In this document: piece after piece, positions 18,746-27,743 of the stretch
Layout of the letters: every line of letters begins with the position of its first letter
Numbering within the stretch: position 1 is the first letter of the stretch
Assembly: GCA_023023105.1 (NCBI GenBank)
Contig: CP083824.1
Location: 3,596,001 to 3,660,000 of the forward strand
Source: Enterobacter ludwigii
GTDB lineage: Bacteria > Pseudomonadota > Gammaproteobacteria > Enterobacterales > Enterobacteriaceae
Length of the DNA stretch: 64,000 nucleotides
Direction: 5' to 3'
Made by a program: the position numbers and the translations under genes
Notes under the pieces: model-generated
Database searches by the model: none
Told to the model about the DNA's origin: nothing
The model's input: the letters and a program-made list of their open reading frames with translations, nothing else

Positions 18746-19348
18746 ATGAAAATTGTCATTATTGGTGCCAGCGGTACAGTCGGTCGGGCAGTGACGGAAG
18801 AGTTGAGTCGTCGTCACGAGGTTATCCGCGTAGGTCGCACCCAGGGCGACTATCAGGTGGATATCACTTCCCAGGCGAGCGTGCAGGCGCTGTTTGAGAA
18901 AATCGGCCCGGTGGATGCCATTGTCTCTGCCAGCGGTGGTTTGTACTTCGGTCCGCTCGCCACGATGAAAGACAGTGATTTCAACCAGGGCCTGCAGGAT
19001 AAACTGCTCGGACAGGTGCGCCTGGCGCTGACCGGCCAGCATTACCTGAACGAAGGTGGATCAATTACGCTAATCAGCGGAATTGTGGCGCACGAGCCGA
19101 TTGCGCAGGGGGTGAATGCCACCACGGTAAATGCCGCGCTGGAAGGGTTTGTTCGCGCCGCAGCCTGCGAACTGCCGCGCGGGATCCGCATCAACCTGAT
19201 TAGCCCAACGGTACTCACCGAATCTGCTGAAGCCTACGATGGTTTCTTCCCGGGCTTTGAAAGCGTGCCCGCCGCGACCGTCGCCCAGGTCTATCGTCGC
19301 AGCGTAGAAGGCGTGCAGAGCGGGCGGGTGTATAAGGTGGGTTATTGA
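18746..19348 (+). CDS. Short-chain dehydrogenase-like NAD(P)-binding protein
   Basis: 200 residues starting at 18746, which has a strong AAGGAG site eight bases upstream; the in-frame ATG at 18716 has none. The Rossmann motif GASGTVGRAV (about 7-16), SASGG near 70 and a C-terminal RINLISPTV place it in the SDR superfamily. The canonical Tyr-x-x-x-Lys pair is not obvious (the matching stretch reads NATTVNAALEG), so its chemistry is uncertain. Likely the main target of the divergent LysR protein. Confidence 0.85.
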   Translation: MKIVIIGASGTVGRAVTEELSRRHEVIRVGRTQGDYQVDITSQASVQALFEKIGPVDAIVSASGGLYFGPLATMKDSDFNQGLQDKLLGQVRLALTGQHYLNEGGSITLISGIVAHEPIAQGVNATTVNAALEGFVRAAACELPRGIRINLISPTVLTESAEAYDGFFPGFESVPAATVAQVYRRSVEGVQSGRVYKVGY

Positions 19349-20076
19349 CCCTTTCGGGCGGAAATGAGTACCAGCATCGGACGTTCCGCCTCTTCGGCCA
19401 GTGCAGGCCAGGCGTCAATTTGAGCCTGCGTTGGCCCCCATTCGTTGATTTCGCTCAGAGTTAATCCGGCCTTGATCAACGCGTTAAGCGTGGTGCCCAG
19501 CGTGCGGTGGTATTTGATCACCCCGTCTGCCAGCCAGTTGCTGACGCGCTGGCCTTCGTCCTGATAATGGTTCACACCCCAGAACCGCTCTCCGTTATCG
19601 TCGGTCAGCCAGCCCTGACGCGTAGCGCAGGTGTAAATCGGGTGTTCCATCGAAAAGACCAGGCTGCCGCCGGGTTTGAGCGCGCGCTGAACGTTGGCGA
19701 ATAGCGTGTCCAACTCCGGCAGGTAGTGTAGCGCCAGCGAGCTGTAGATCAGATCGAGGCTGTTCTCGTTGAGCTTAAGAGATTCCAGATCGCTGCGTTG
19801 ATAGCGAATCCCGTCATCGTGGGTCAACTCCGCCGCACGGGCGAGCATCTTTTCCGAGATATCCACGCCGGTCACTTCAGACGCGCCCAGTTCACGCGCG
19901 GCGCGGCAGAACCAGCCGTAGCCACAGCCGAGATCGACAATCGATTTACCGGTTAGGTCGGGCAGCATGTTTTTCAGCGCGGGCCACTCCGGCGCGCCGT
20001 CCAGACCCTGCACCGAGCGCGGAAGCTGGGCGTAGCCCTCGAAAAACGCCGGGTTGTCGTAGATGTTTTGTGCCAT
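19342..20076 (-). CDS. Class I SAM-dependent methyltransferase
   Basis: 244 residues. The start at 20076 (MAQNIYDNP) has a GAGGG site; the longer frame runs back into a palindromic repeat. Motif I VDLGCGYGWF (about 45-54), an acidic end of strand 2 (VTGVDIS), and DLIYSSLALHYL and PGGSLVFS follow the Methyltransf_11/25 order. A cytosolic small-molecule methyltransferase is likely; the substrate is unknown. Its 3' end overlaps the convergent dehydrogenase gene by seven bases. Confidence 0.88.
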   Translation of the reverse strand: MAQNIYDNPAFFEGYAQLPRSVQGLDGAPEWPALKNMLPDLTGKSIVDLGCGYGWFCRAARELGASEVTGVDISEKMLARAAELTHDDGIRYQRSDLESLKLNENSLDLIYSSLALHYLPELDTLFANVQRALKPGGSLVFSMEHPIYTCATRQGWLTDDNGERFWGVNHYQDEGQRVSNWLADGVIKYHRTLGTTLNALIKAGLTLSEINEWGPTQAQIDAWPALAEEAERPMLVLISARKGQ

Positions 20077-20146
20077 GGCAGATCCCTCTTTTAGAATGTG
20101 CCTCCCAGTATAAAGCATTCCCTGCGGCCTGATGCCCTCACCCCAA

Positions 20147-20167
20147 CCCTCTCCCACCGGGAGAGGG
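20147..20167. repeat. Palindromic element, copy 1 (CCCTCTCCC/GGGAGAGGG)
   Basis: A 9-bp perfect stem with a 3-base loop (ACC), preceded by CCCTCACCCCAA, sits between yahJ and the methyltransferase gene. Related hairpins occur at 39886, 47435 and 60027. Confidence 0.75.
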
Positions 20168-20178
20168 CGAAATGCACG

Positions 20179-21558
20179 TCAACCCACAACGCCCCAAACG
20201 AGGTTGCCATTATGGAACGTCGCGGTGCGCGGGGAAATACGCGCCACGGCTTCGGCGGAGCAGGAAGCGTCTACCAGCACAAAACTGGCGTCGTCCTGCG
20301 CTTTCGGCCACACGCGCTCGCCTTTGTCGTTCAGCGGCAGCACGTCGCCGGTGGCGATACCGAGCGCGCGGGAGAGCGTCTGCTCGTTTGGTCGAATATA
20401 AAGCTGAGCGTACAGGTTGGCTTTTTCCAGCATGTCCCCCAGGCCATACGGAGACCAGTGGTCGATTACGCTGTCGGTACCCGTCATCACAAACACGCCT
20501 TTATCCCGCAACTGCTTTAGCGGCATATGTAGAGTGCCAATCGGCACGGTAGAGGCGATGGTTACCTGCTGTGCTGCCATGCGGGTGGCGATCTCATCCA
20601 CCTGCTGTTCGTTGAGCGTGGCCAGCGCGAAAGCATGGCTGATGGTCAGTTTGCCCTTCAGCTCTGGCGTTTTCTCCACGGTTTCCACCATGTAATTCAC
20701 CGCTGCCACACCCGCCGGGCTGGTTTCGTGCAGGTGAATGTCCACTCCTTTGTCGTAGTCCAGCGCAATCTGGAACATGGTGTCGAGGGATTTCTCCATC
20801 GCGCCATCCACGTTGGTGGGATCGAGTCCACCCACGTAGTGCGCGCCGGCCTGCATCGCCTCACGCATCAGTTTTTCAGAGTTCGATAGCAGCAGGCCGT
20901 GCTGCGGGAAGGCGACGATTTCGCAGTCGAAACCGGGCTTACGACGCGCCAGTACCGCCTGTAAATTTTCCAGGTTTTTCAGGCCGGAAACCGGCTCAAT
21001 ATTGCAGTGGCTGCGGGCGATGGTGGACCCTTTGGACTGGATCAGGTCGATCAGCTTTTCCGCGCGCTCCTGGGTGTAGGGCTGTAATTCCGGCAGCAGC
21101 TTCTGCTCAAGGCGGATCATGTCCTGAATCGTGGTGCCCGCCGGGCGGTTCAGGGAGCGCCACGGGCCGCCATAGAAGGTTTTATCGAGATGGATGTGCA
21201 TGTCGCGCATCGCCGGCAGCATCAGTTTACTGCCCGCATCGTAGTGCGGCAGCGTGGCATCAGCGTGGCTTTTGTTATCCCGCAGGGTGACGATCTTCCC
21301 GTCTTTAATCTCCAGCGTTTTCAGCTCGGTGCGGGTGCTGGTCGCCACGCCGCCGTCGAAATTGAACCCGGCTTCCAGCAGGACGTTATCCAGATAATAG
21401 TGTTTTGCGGTGATGCTCATCGGTTTGCCCGTCTCGCAGGTTGGCTTCGCAGTATCCGCAGCATACGCGACAGATCCGGTCGCACCAAACAGTGCGCAGG
21501 CGGTGACCATTTTGCCGCTCTGGCTGATAAACTCGCGTCGGCTTTTGTTTTCACTCAT
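20179..21558 (-). CDS. yahJ: Tat-exported metal-dependent amidohydrolase/deaminase (YahJ)
   Basis: 459 residues, close to E. coli YahJ. The start at 21558 has GAGGG upstream. A twin-arginine signal (SRREF, 6-10; hydrophobic 17-33, ending AYA) predicts export of the folded protein. The amidohydrolase metal site is complete: HIH at 121-123, HLHE at 275-278, SHAF at 307-310 (His308) and TGTD (Asp362). The CodA-like (cytosine/isocytosine deaminase) branch is nearest; the substrate is not known. It is the last gene of the yah operon, one base after the yahI stop. Periplasmic location would place ring opening or deamination before uptake. Confidence 0.9.
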   Translation of the reverse strand: MSENKSRREFISQSGKMVTACALFGATGSVAYAADTAKPTCETGKPMSITAKHYYLDNVLLEAGFNFDGGVATSTRTELKTLEIKDGKIVTLRDNKSHADATLPHYDAGSKLMLPAMRDMHIHLDKTFYGGPWRSLNRPAGTTIQDMIRLEQKLLPELQPYTQERAEKLIDLIQSKGSTIARSHCNIEPVSGLKNLENLQAVLARRKPGFDCEIVAFPQHGLLLSNSEKLMREAMQAGAHYVGGLDPTNVDGAMEKSLDTMFQIALDYDKGVDIHLHETSPAGVAAVNYMVETVEKTPELKGKLTISHAFALATLNEQQVDEIATRMAAQQVTIASTVPIGTLHMPLKQLRDKGVFVMTGTDSVIDHWSPYGLGDMLEKANLYAQLYIRPNEQTLSRALGIATGDVLPLNDKGERVWPKAQDDASFVLVDASCSAEAVARISPRTATFHNGNLVWGVVG

Positions 21559-21559
21559 C

Positions 21560-22516
21560 TTATCTTCCCTCATTAACAATATGGGTGCCGGTTTCACCGC
21601 GCAGCGCCGCAGGCAGGCTGTCCGGCGAGGTGATGATCACCCGCTTGCCGCCGTGGTGTAAAAATTCCAGCGAGGCGATGATTTTGGGCAGCATGCTGCC
21701 CGCCGGGAAATGGCCTTCATCCATATACCGCGACATTTGCGCCACGTTGACGGTGTCCAGCGCCTGCTGATTTGGCTTGCCGAAGTTGATACACACTTTT
21801 TCCACGCCGGTGGTGATCGCCAGCACATCAGCGCGGATCTCACGTGCCAGCAATGCGGTGGAGAGATCCTTATCAATCACCGCATCGACGCTCTGGTAAT
21901 CACCTTCAGGTGTGCGAACCACCGGAATACCGCCGCCGCCCGCGCCAATCACCACAAAACCTTTCTGCGTCAGCGTCTTGATGGCATCGGCTTCGACAAT
22001 CCGCAACGGCTGTGGAGACGCCACTACGCGGCGATAACCCCGGCCAGAGTCCTCAACAAAATGCCAGTCCGGGTGGGCGAGTTGCAGCTCATCGCGCTGC
22101 ACTTCACTAAAGAACGCGCCGATGGGTTTAGTGGGATGGGTGAAGCCCGGATCATTTTTATCCACCTCCACCTGAGTAACGACCGTGACCGCTTTTTGCT
22201 CCCCGCGTGCGGCAAGGCGGTTATTTAACGCCTGCTGGATCAGGTAGCCAATACCGCCCTGCGTATCTGCCACACAGTTCGCCAGCGGAGTCAGCGGCAG
22301 CCCTTCCCGCTCGTGGGCGATTTCGGCGCGGCGCAGATCCAGCCCCACCTGGGGGCCGTTTCCGTGCGTGAGCACAATGTCGTAGTCGGATGCCAGCATC
22401 TCCAGCACCGACTCTGCCACCGCTTTGACCGCCAGCGCCTGGTGTTCAATCGACTGGCTGGCGTTATCTTTGATAATGCTGTTGCCGCCGATGGCGACGA
22501 CCATAAGCTCTTTCAT
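21560..22516 (-). CDS. yahI: Carbamate kinase-like protein (YahI)
   Basis: 318 residues with amino acid kinase family motifs: VVAIGGNSI (about 6-14), THGNGPQVG (about 50-58), VIGAGGGGIPV and VIDKDLSTALLA. Carbamate kinase makes ATP from carbamoyl phosphate in catabolic routes. It sits beside the FdrA/YlbE-like pair that would supply carbamoyl phosphate. Its start overlaps the permease stop by four bases (ATGA). Confidence 0.93.
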   Translation of the reverse strand: MKELMVVAIGGNSIIKDNASQSIEHQALAVKAVAESVLEMLASDYDIVLTHGNGPQVGLDLRRAEIAHEREGLPLTPLANCVADTQGGIGYLIQQALNNRLAARGEQKAVTVVTQVEVDKNDPGFTHPTKPIGAFFSEVQRDELQLAHPDWHFVEDSGRGYRRVVASPQPLRIVEADAIKTLTQKGFVVIGAGGGGIPVVRTPEGDYQSVDAVIDKDLSTALLAREIRADVLAITTGVEKVCINFGKPNQQALDTVNVAQMSRYMDEGHFPAGSMLPKIIASLEFLHHGGKRVIITSPDSLPAALRGETGTHIVNEGR

Positions 22517-24063
22517 ACGTGTTCCTTCGCAACAGTAATTTCAGCGCTCGCCGCTTCCCGGCTATCAAGGAAATGTTTCACCACAAACATGCCGCCCATC
22601 ATCAGATACGCCGTGACAAACATCAGCGAACTGCCTTCGGCAAAGCCCACCACCGGGGCGTGGATCACCCCAAACAGCGCCAGCAACGCACCAACAGCCG
22701 CCGCAACGGCACCGCGCAGCGGTTTATTGATGATGGCGAAGATGGCGATACAACCCCACAGCATGCTGGCAAGCGGTGCGCCATTCCCCAGATGCACCAG
22801 CCCTTCGTAGTAGATGCCTTTGCTGTGCAGCACATCGGTACCGATTTTCGCCGCACTGGTGCCCGCCGCCCCCATCACGCTGTTCATCATGGTCAGCGCC
22901 CAGTTGGCGATCCACGGGAACAGACAGATGAAGATCACGGGCACTTCCACTTTGGGGGTTTCTCTCACCACCTGGTTGGCGGTCACCACGCCGATAAACA
23001 CCAGAATCGGCACGATGGCGGTCATCGGAATGATGGCGAGCATAAACGCCCCCAGCCCGAACAGCGGCACGATGAACATTGTCACACCCGACGCCAGCGT
23101 ATAGCCAATGCTGGCTCCCATCGCTTTCCAGCCCGCATGGCCAACATAGACTGTCACGGGGAACGGGTTACCCATCAGGCAGCCAAGCATTGATGCCAGA
23201 CCATTTGCCAGCATCACTTTGCGGGTTGGGTATTCATCCCCTGCTGCGTGAGCACTCTCAATGTTTTCCAGGTCAAAGATGTAGTTTGCCAGCCCCAGAG
23301 GAACCGCCGAGGCAAGGTAAGGCAGCGCGTGCGGCAGGCCCTGCATAAAGCCTTCGATATGCACGGACGGCGGGTTAAAGCCGAACGATGACATCGACGC
23401 CTTGATCGCTTCCGGGCTTTGCAGGCCAGAGATCCACGCCAGGGCCGTACCGGCAACCAACAGCAATAGCCCTGTCGGGATGCGGGCGAAGATCGGCTTT
23501 TTGCCAAACCAGTTGATGAAGATCAGCAGCAGCACGATGAATGACACCGTTGGCGCCTCAAACGCCTGCAACATCGGGTTCATCGCCAGCAGCAGCAACC
23601 CTAAACCAGACAGGCACGACAGCAGCACGGTACGCGGGATCATCTTGCGGATGGTTTCTCCTAAAAATGAACCACCCGCCAGGATCATCGCTTCCACGAA
23701 GCACCACACCAGACCGATCTGGATGGCAAATTCCGCATCACCGGTCTGCTGATAAACCGGCATTAATACCAGGAAGGTCACGGTAAAAATCGACGGCGCG
23801 CTCGGGCCGGACGGCAGCGCAGTGACGTCAGTACGCCCGGTCTGGCGTGCCATCTGCAGGCCAAACCACGCATAGCAGACGCTCGCTACCAGTACCGCCA
23901 GCCCGAAGGCTGGCGCGATGCGTCCATAAACAATCTCCTTCGGGATGCCGACGACAAAAATGAGCAACCCCATCATGGTCAGCAAATTGGTCAGGTTGTT
24001 GGTCATGAGCCCGAAATAGGCCGCCCAGTCACCTCTTTTCCACTCCAGTTTCATGTTTTTCAT
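22513..24063 (-). CDS. Purine/pyrimidine-type permease (NCS2-like) of the yah operon
   Basis: 516 residues with about 12 to 14 hydrophobic segments and small-residue motifs (ALPSGPSAPSIFTVTFL, SAVPLGLANYIFD, NPFPVTVYVGHAGWKAMG) recalling the NCS2/AzgA nucleobase transporters. Probably imports the substrate or the product of YahJ. An ATG at 24054 is an alternative start. E. coli K-12 has no permease at this point in its yah cluster as I recall it. The next gene overlaps by four bases. Confidence 0.82.
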   Translation of the reverse strand: MKNMKLEWKRGDWAAYFGLMTNNLTNLLTMMGLLIFVVGIPKEIVYGRIAPAFGLAVLVASVCYAWFGLQMARQTGRTDVTALPSGPSAPSIFTVTFLVLMPVYQQTGDAEFAIQIGLVWCFVEAMILAGGSFLGETIRKMIPRTVLLSCLSGLGLLLLAMNPMLQAFEAPTVSFIVLLLIFINWFGKKPIFARIPTGLLLLVAGTALAWISGLQSPEAIKASMSSFGFNPPSVHIEGFMQGLPHALPYLASAVPLGLANYIFDLENIESAHAAGDEYPTRKVMLANGLASMLGCLMGNPFPVTVYVGHAGWKAMGASIGYTLASGVTMFIVPLFGLGAFMLAIIPMTAIVPILVFIGVVTANQVVRETPKVEVPVIFICLFPWIANWALTMMNSVMGAAGTSAAKIGTDVLHSKGIYYEGLVHLGNGAPLASMLWGCIAIFAIINKPLRGAVAAAVGALLALFGVIHAPVVGFAEGSSLMFVTAYLMMGGMFVVKHFLDSREAASAEITVAKEHV

Positions 24064-24074
24064 GGATGCATGCC

Positions 24075-25490
24075 TTATAAAAAGTAGCGATCGCGGAAGG
24101 TCAACAGCGCCTTTTCAAAACAGCTAAACGGCGGGTGAACGATGCCCGCCCCAATCATGCCGATTCCGGCGTCCTTGTGGGCAATCGCGGTGTTGATCAC
24201 CGGCAGAATGCCGCTGCCCGCCACTCTGGTGATGTCGATGGCAGTAGGAATGCCCATAAACGACAGCAGCGGAATGGTGACATTCGGGTTTTCACCAAGG
24301 GTGATTTCGCGCATCTGGCGAGAGAAGTCGATGGCTTCCTCGACCGTACCGCCCACCAGCGCCACAATCGCCGGGGCGGTTGCCATCGCAAAGCCGCCAA
24401 TGCCGTAGGTTTCGGTGATGGCGCTGTCGCCGATATCCAGCCCGGAGTCTTCCGGTTTGTAGCCCGCAAACATCGGGCCAATGACCTGCTGCGCCGGGCC
24501 GGTAAACCATTGTCCGGGCAGGCCGGAAATACGCAGGCCGAATTCATAGCCGTTACGCGCCATGGTGGTCACTACGGTGCTGTATTCAATGCCGTGAGCG
24601 GCGTCCAGCGCGGCTTTACACATCGTCATCCACGTCGGGCCGGAGAAGTAGTCGCTGCTGGCAACAAACTCAAAGACCTCGCGCTGCTGCTCTACCGGGT
24701 AGCCCGCCTGAATCAACCCCGGCGTCAGCGCCTGGATCAGCAGCGTGGTGCCCGCGTTGTTGCGGTTGTGGCACTCGTCGCCCATGTGCAGTGCCTGCGC
24801 CAGCATTAAGCGCAGATCGATTTCACCGATGATGTTCATGGCGTCGCGCAGCATCGGGCCGAGCACGTCGCGCATCCAGTTCAGGCGGTCAATCACGCTC
24901 TGATCATTCGCGCCCATACGCAGAATTTTCGCCATCTGCTCGCTTAAGTTGGTGAACGCGCGGTTGCCGTAGGTTTTGTTTTCGACGATGTGCATGAACA
25001 TTGAGGCAGAAGTGACGCCCGCCATGGAGCCTACACAGTCGTGTTCGTGGCACGGCGAGAAGGTGATTTCTCCGGAAGCCGCCACGCGTTCGGCGTCGCG
25101 GATATCTTTTGCCAACCCTTCAAACACCAGCGCGCCGGTAACAGCGCCTTTCATCGCGCCACACATGTTTTCCCACGTCACCGGTGGACCAGCATGCAAA
25201 ATAGTGGTGCGGGTCATGCCTGGCACGACGTTGATCGCCTGGCCGTAACCCACCAGCACCGGATGAGACTGAATAATGCGCTCGAGGGCGAGGGTGTTGG
25301 CCGCGGCAATTTTTTCCGCCAGTGGTTTACTCGCCAGCTGGTCCAGCGCTTCCACCACCTGCATATTGCCCTGCCCCGGCGGTGTCCAGTCGAGTTGGGT
25401 GACGGGCACGTGCTGTTTTTTGAGGTCGTCACTGAACATCGCAATACCAACGTTAATCACGTTCAGCGGCTGGTTAAATAAAGTCGTCAT
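24075..25490 (-). CDS. yahG: YahG/YlbE family protein (DUF1116), transcarbamoylase-type subunit
   Basis: 471 residues, the size of E. coli YahG (472). DUF1116 proteins pair with FdrA-type proteins; the paralogue YlbE (AllG) is a subunit of E. coli oxamate transcarbamoylase. Conserved-looking stretches include GYGQAINVVPGMTRTTILHAGPP and SPCHEHDCVGSMAGVTS. The ATG shares one base with the yahF stop (TAATG), so the pair is translationally coupled, as expected of a stoichiometric complex. Confidence 0.9.
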   Translation of the reverse strand: MTTLFNQPLNVINVGIAMFSDDLKKQHVPVTQLDWTPPGQGNMQVVEALDQLASKPLAEKIAAANTLALERIIQSHPVLVGYGQAINVVPGMTRTTILHAGPPVTWENMCGAMKGAVTGALVFEGLAKDIRDAERVAASGEITFSPCHEHDCVGSMAGVTSASMFMHIVENKTYGNRAFTNLSEQMAKILRMGANDQSVIDRLNWMRDVLGPMLRDAMNIIGEIDLRLMLAQALHMGDECHNRNNAGTTLLIQALTPGLIQAGYPVEQQREVFEFVASSDYFSGPTWMTMCKAALDAAHGIEYSTVVTTMARNGYEFGLRISGLPGQWFTGPAQQVIGPMFAGYKPEDSGLDIGDSAITETYGIGGFAMATAPAIVALVGGTVEEAIDFSRQMREITLGENPNVTIPLLSFMGIPTAIDITRVAGSGILPVINTAIAHKDAGIGMIGAGIVHPPFSCFEKALLTFRDRYFL

Positions 25491-27031
25491 TATGCTTTCT
25501 CCCCTTTGCAGACAAATTCACGCGCCAGTAATCCGGTATTGGTGCTGCTGCTGGCCCAAATCACACCTGCATCGGTCAGAAGCTGGCACTGCTGCACCAG
25601 CGACTGTGGATCCTGGTCAGTGCCCAGCACGTAGCCCAGAATTTCCAGCGGTCGGTTGTCAGCTTTCGCAATTGCCTGCGCCTCGTTAATGGCGTCGAGC
25701 ATCACCCCTACCGGATCGTCGTGTGCGCCAAAGCCCAGCACGAAGTCCATAACGATCACCCCCACCTCCGGATCGCGCGCTTCCTGCAACAGGCGGCTGA
25801 TGCGGTTAGTCGGGTCGATCATCGGGTGCGGTTTGCCGTTGGTGAAGTCGTCGTCACCAAAGTCAAGGAAGGTATGGGCTTTACTGACGTTGATGTCGCT
25901 CAGGCGTTTTGTTGGATCCGGCTGAATATTGCTGTAGACGTTGTCGAATTTCTCCAGCGCGGCAAACATGGCTTCATCGCACAGCGTGCCGCCGCAGAAC
26001 AGCCCGCGAATGTACTTCTGCTGTGGAGTCAGACGGGCACGCACCTCTTCGATCAGCGGCCAGTTGAGCGGGTGCAGATCAAGTGACTCTTTTTTGATGC
26101 CGGTGAGCAGGACAGCTTTCAGGGCGGCTTCTTTAGTGCCACGGGCAAACTGCAGCCCGTCTTCATCGGCAGGTGGTTCATTGCGGCCCAGGAAACAGAC
26201 AACCACAGGCTTACGGCAGGCACGGGCGCGGGCCAACACCTTTTCAGCGACCGCTGGTGCAGGCGGTTTGGAGATAAGTGCAATCACCTGCGTGGCGTCG
26301 TCCGCCTCCAGCATCTCGATGGCGTCGAGCATCATCAGGCCGCCGATTTTCTCGCTGAGATCGCGCCCTCCGGTGCCAATCAACTGTGACACGCCGCCGC
26401 CGAATTCGTGAATGCGCACGCTCAGCTCCTGGCTGCCGGTACCGGAGGCGCCGACAATACCAATCGGTCCGCGGCGCACCGCGTTGGCGAAGCACAACCC
26501 CGCGCCGTTGATAATGGCGGTGCCGCAGTCCGGTCCCATCATCAGCAGCCCTTTCTGGTGCGCCAGTTGCTTCAGCGCCAGCTCGTCGTCGAGTGACACG
26601 TTATCGGAAAACAACATCACGTTGAGATCGTTCTCCAGCGCCTGGCGCGCTTCACGAGCGGCGAAGGTGCCATTGACGGAAATCACAGCAAGGTTGCTGT
26701 CCGGGCGATGGGTTTTGGCGCTGGCAATCGTCGCATAGCGCGCTTCATGGGATCCCGCGCTCTCTTTACGCGTGAACAGCGCTTCAATGGCCGCCAGCGT
26801 TTCTTCATTTGCCGCATCGCCTTTAATCACGATCATCAGGTCGCCGTTTTTGGCCTCATTTAATTCCGGCGTTAATAATCCGAGATTTTTTAAGACGCCT
26901 TTGTTCATCTCCGTCGCCATGGCCACAAAGGCCTGCTCAACGCCCGGCAATTTATTGGCTTTGGTCGAAACGGACATTAATGAAACCGAATCGAAGTAGG
27001 TATTCTTTTTTATGACGATTTTCGTTGGCAT
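25490..27031 (-). CDS. yahF: FdrA-family protein (YahF), acyl-CoA-synthetase-like fold
   Basis: 513 residues (E. coli YahF 515). The start at 27031 (MPTKIVIKK) has an AGGAG site eight bases upstream and fits family length, so the upstream in-frame ATG is rejected. Contains succinyl-CoA-synthetase-alpha-like blocks (GIVGASGTGSQEL, GTGGRDLSEKIGG, CFLGRNEPP). The paralogue FdrA (AllF) belongs to oxamate transcarbamoylase, which releases carbamoyl phosphate. Here it likely acts with YahG on a related carbamoylated acid. Confidence 0.9.
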   Translation of the reverse strand: MPTKIVIKKNTYFDSVSLMSVSTKANKLPGVEQAFVAMATEMNKGVLKNLGLLTPELNEAKNGDLMIVIKGDAANEETLAAIEALFTRKESAGSHEARYATIASAKTHRPDSNLAVISVNGTFAAREARQALENDLNVMLFSDNVSLDDELALKQLAHQKGLLMMGPDCGTAIINGAGLCFANAVRRGPIGIVGASGTGSQELSVRIHEFGGGVSQLIGTGGRDLSEKIGGLMMLDAIEMLEADDATQVIALISKPPAPAVAEKVLARARACRKPVVVCFLGRNEPPADEDGLQFARGTKEAALKAVLLTGIKKESLDLHPLNWPLIEEVRARLTPQQKYIRGLFCGGTLCDEAMFAALEKFDNVYSNIQPDPTKRLSDINVSKAHTFLDFGDDDFTNGKPHPMIDPTNRISRLLQEARDPEVGVIVMDFVLGFGAHDDPVGVMLDAINEAQAIAKADNRPLEILGYVLGTDQDPQSLVQQCQLLTDAGVIWASSSTNTGLLAREFVCKGEKA

Positions 27032-27137
27032 TATTTTCTCCTGAAAGAGGATAAAAGCGGGCCGCCGTCGTGCAAAATGCACGCCGGTAAAATGCTTAAT
27101 GTCAGGGTTGCCAGCCGGCTAAGGCTGGCCGGATAGG

Positions 27138-27743
27138 TTACGCGCCCGCCGCCAGCAGCAGGTCAGCGATTGCGGTGAAGCCTTTTTCTCGCGCCAGTTC
27201 GAGCGGCGTTTTTCCGTATTTATCGGTCATGTGCGGGTTCGCGCCGTGATTCAGCAGCAGCTTTACAATTTCCTGCTGCTTCGCGCCGCCGTCATTTAAA
27301 ACGATGGCTTCCAGCAGCGGTGTCCAGCCAACAAAGTTGGTGTGGTTAACGTTAATATCGGTTTTCTCCAGTAATTCGCGCACTATTTCCACGTGCCCTT
27401 TTTCACTGGCGGGTGTAATACCCACGCCACCGAAACGCGTCAGACGGTCGAGATCCGGATTTGCCGGAAGGACGATGCGCAGCAGGGTTAAATCGTTCGT
27501 CAGGCAGCTAATCAGGAAGGGGTTAAAACAGGTCTGGTCTTGTTTATCAATATCCGCGCCGGCGGCAATTAATAACTCCACACAAGAATAATGCTTTTTC
27601 AGGCTGGCAATAATAACCGCGGTTCTTTTCTGACGGTTGGTGGCGTTAATATCCACGCCTTTCTCCAGGCAGGCTTTTAGCGCATCGCTATTGCCCTCTT
27701 CTGCCGCCAGCAGAAATTCAGTAACGAGTTCAGTTCCAGACAT
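27138..27743 (-). CDS. yahD: Ankyrin-repeat protein YahD
   Basis: 201 residues, the same length as E. coli YahD, with about five ankyrin repeats (GNSDALKACLEKGVDIN, KRTAVIIASLKKHYSCVELLIAAGADID, GWTPLLEAIVLND, GKTPLELAREKGF). No signal peptide, so cytosolic. It is the first gene of the yah operon with GGGAG eight bases before the start. Function unknown; ankyrin stacks bind proteins, so a scaffold or regulator for the enzymes downstream is a reasonable guess. Confidence 0.9.
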   Translation of the reverse strand: MSGTELVTEFLLAAEEGNSDALKACLEKGVDINATNRQKRTAVIIASLKKHYSCVELLIAAGADIDKQDQTCFNPFLISCLTNDLTLLRIVLPANPDLDRLTRFGGVGITPASEKGHVEIVRELLEKTDINVNHTNFVGWTPLLEAIVLNDGGAKQQEIVKLLLNHGANPHMTDKYGKTPLELAREKGFTAIADLLLAAGA

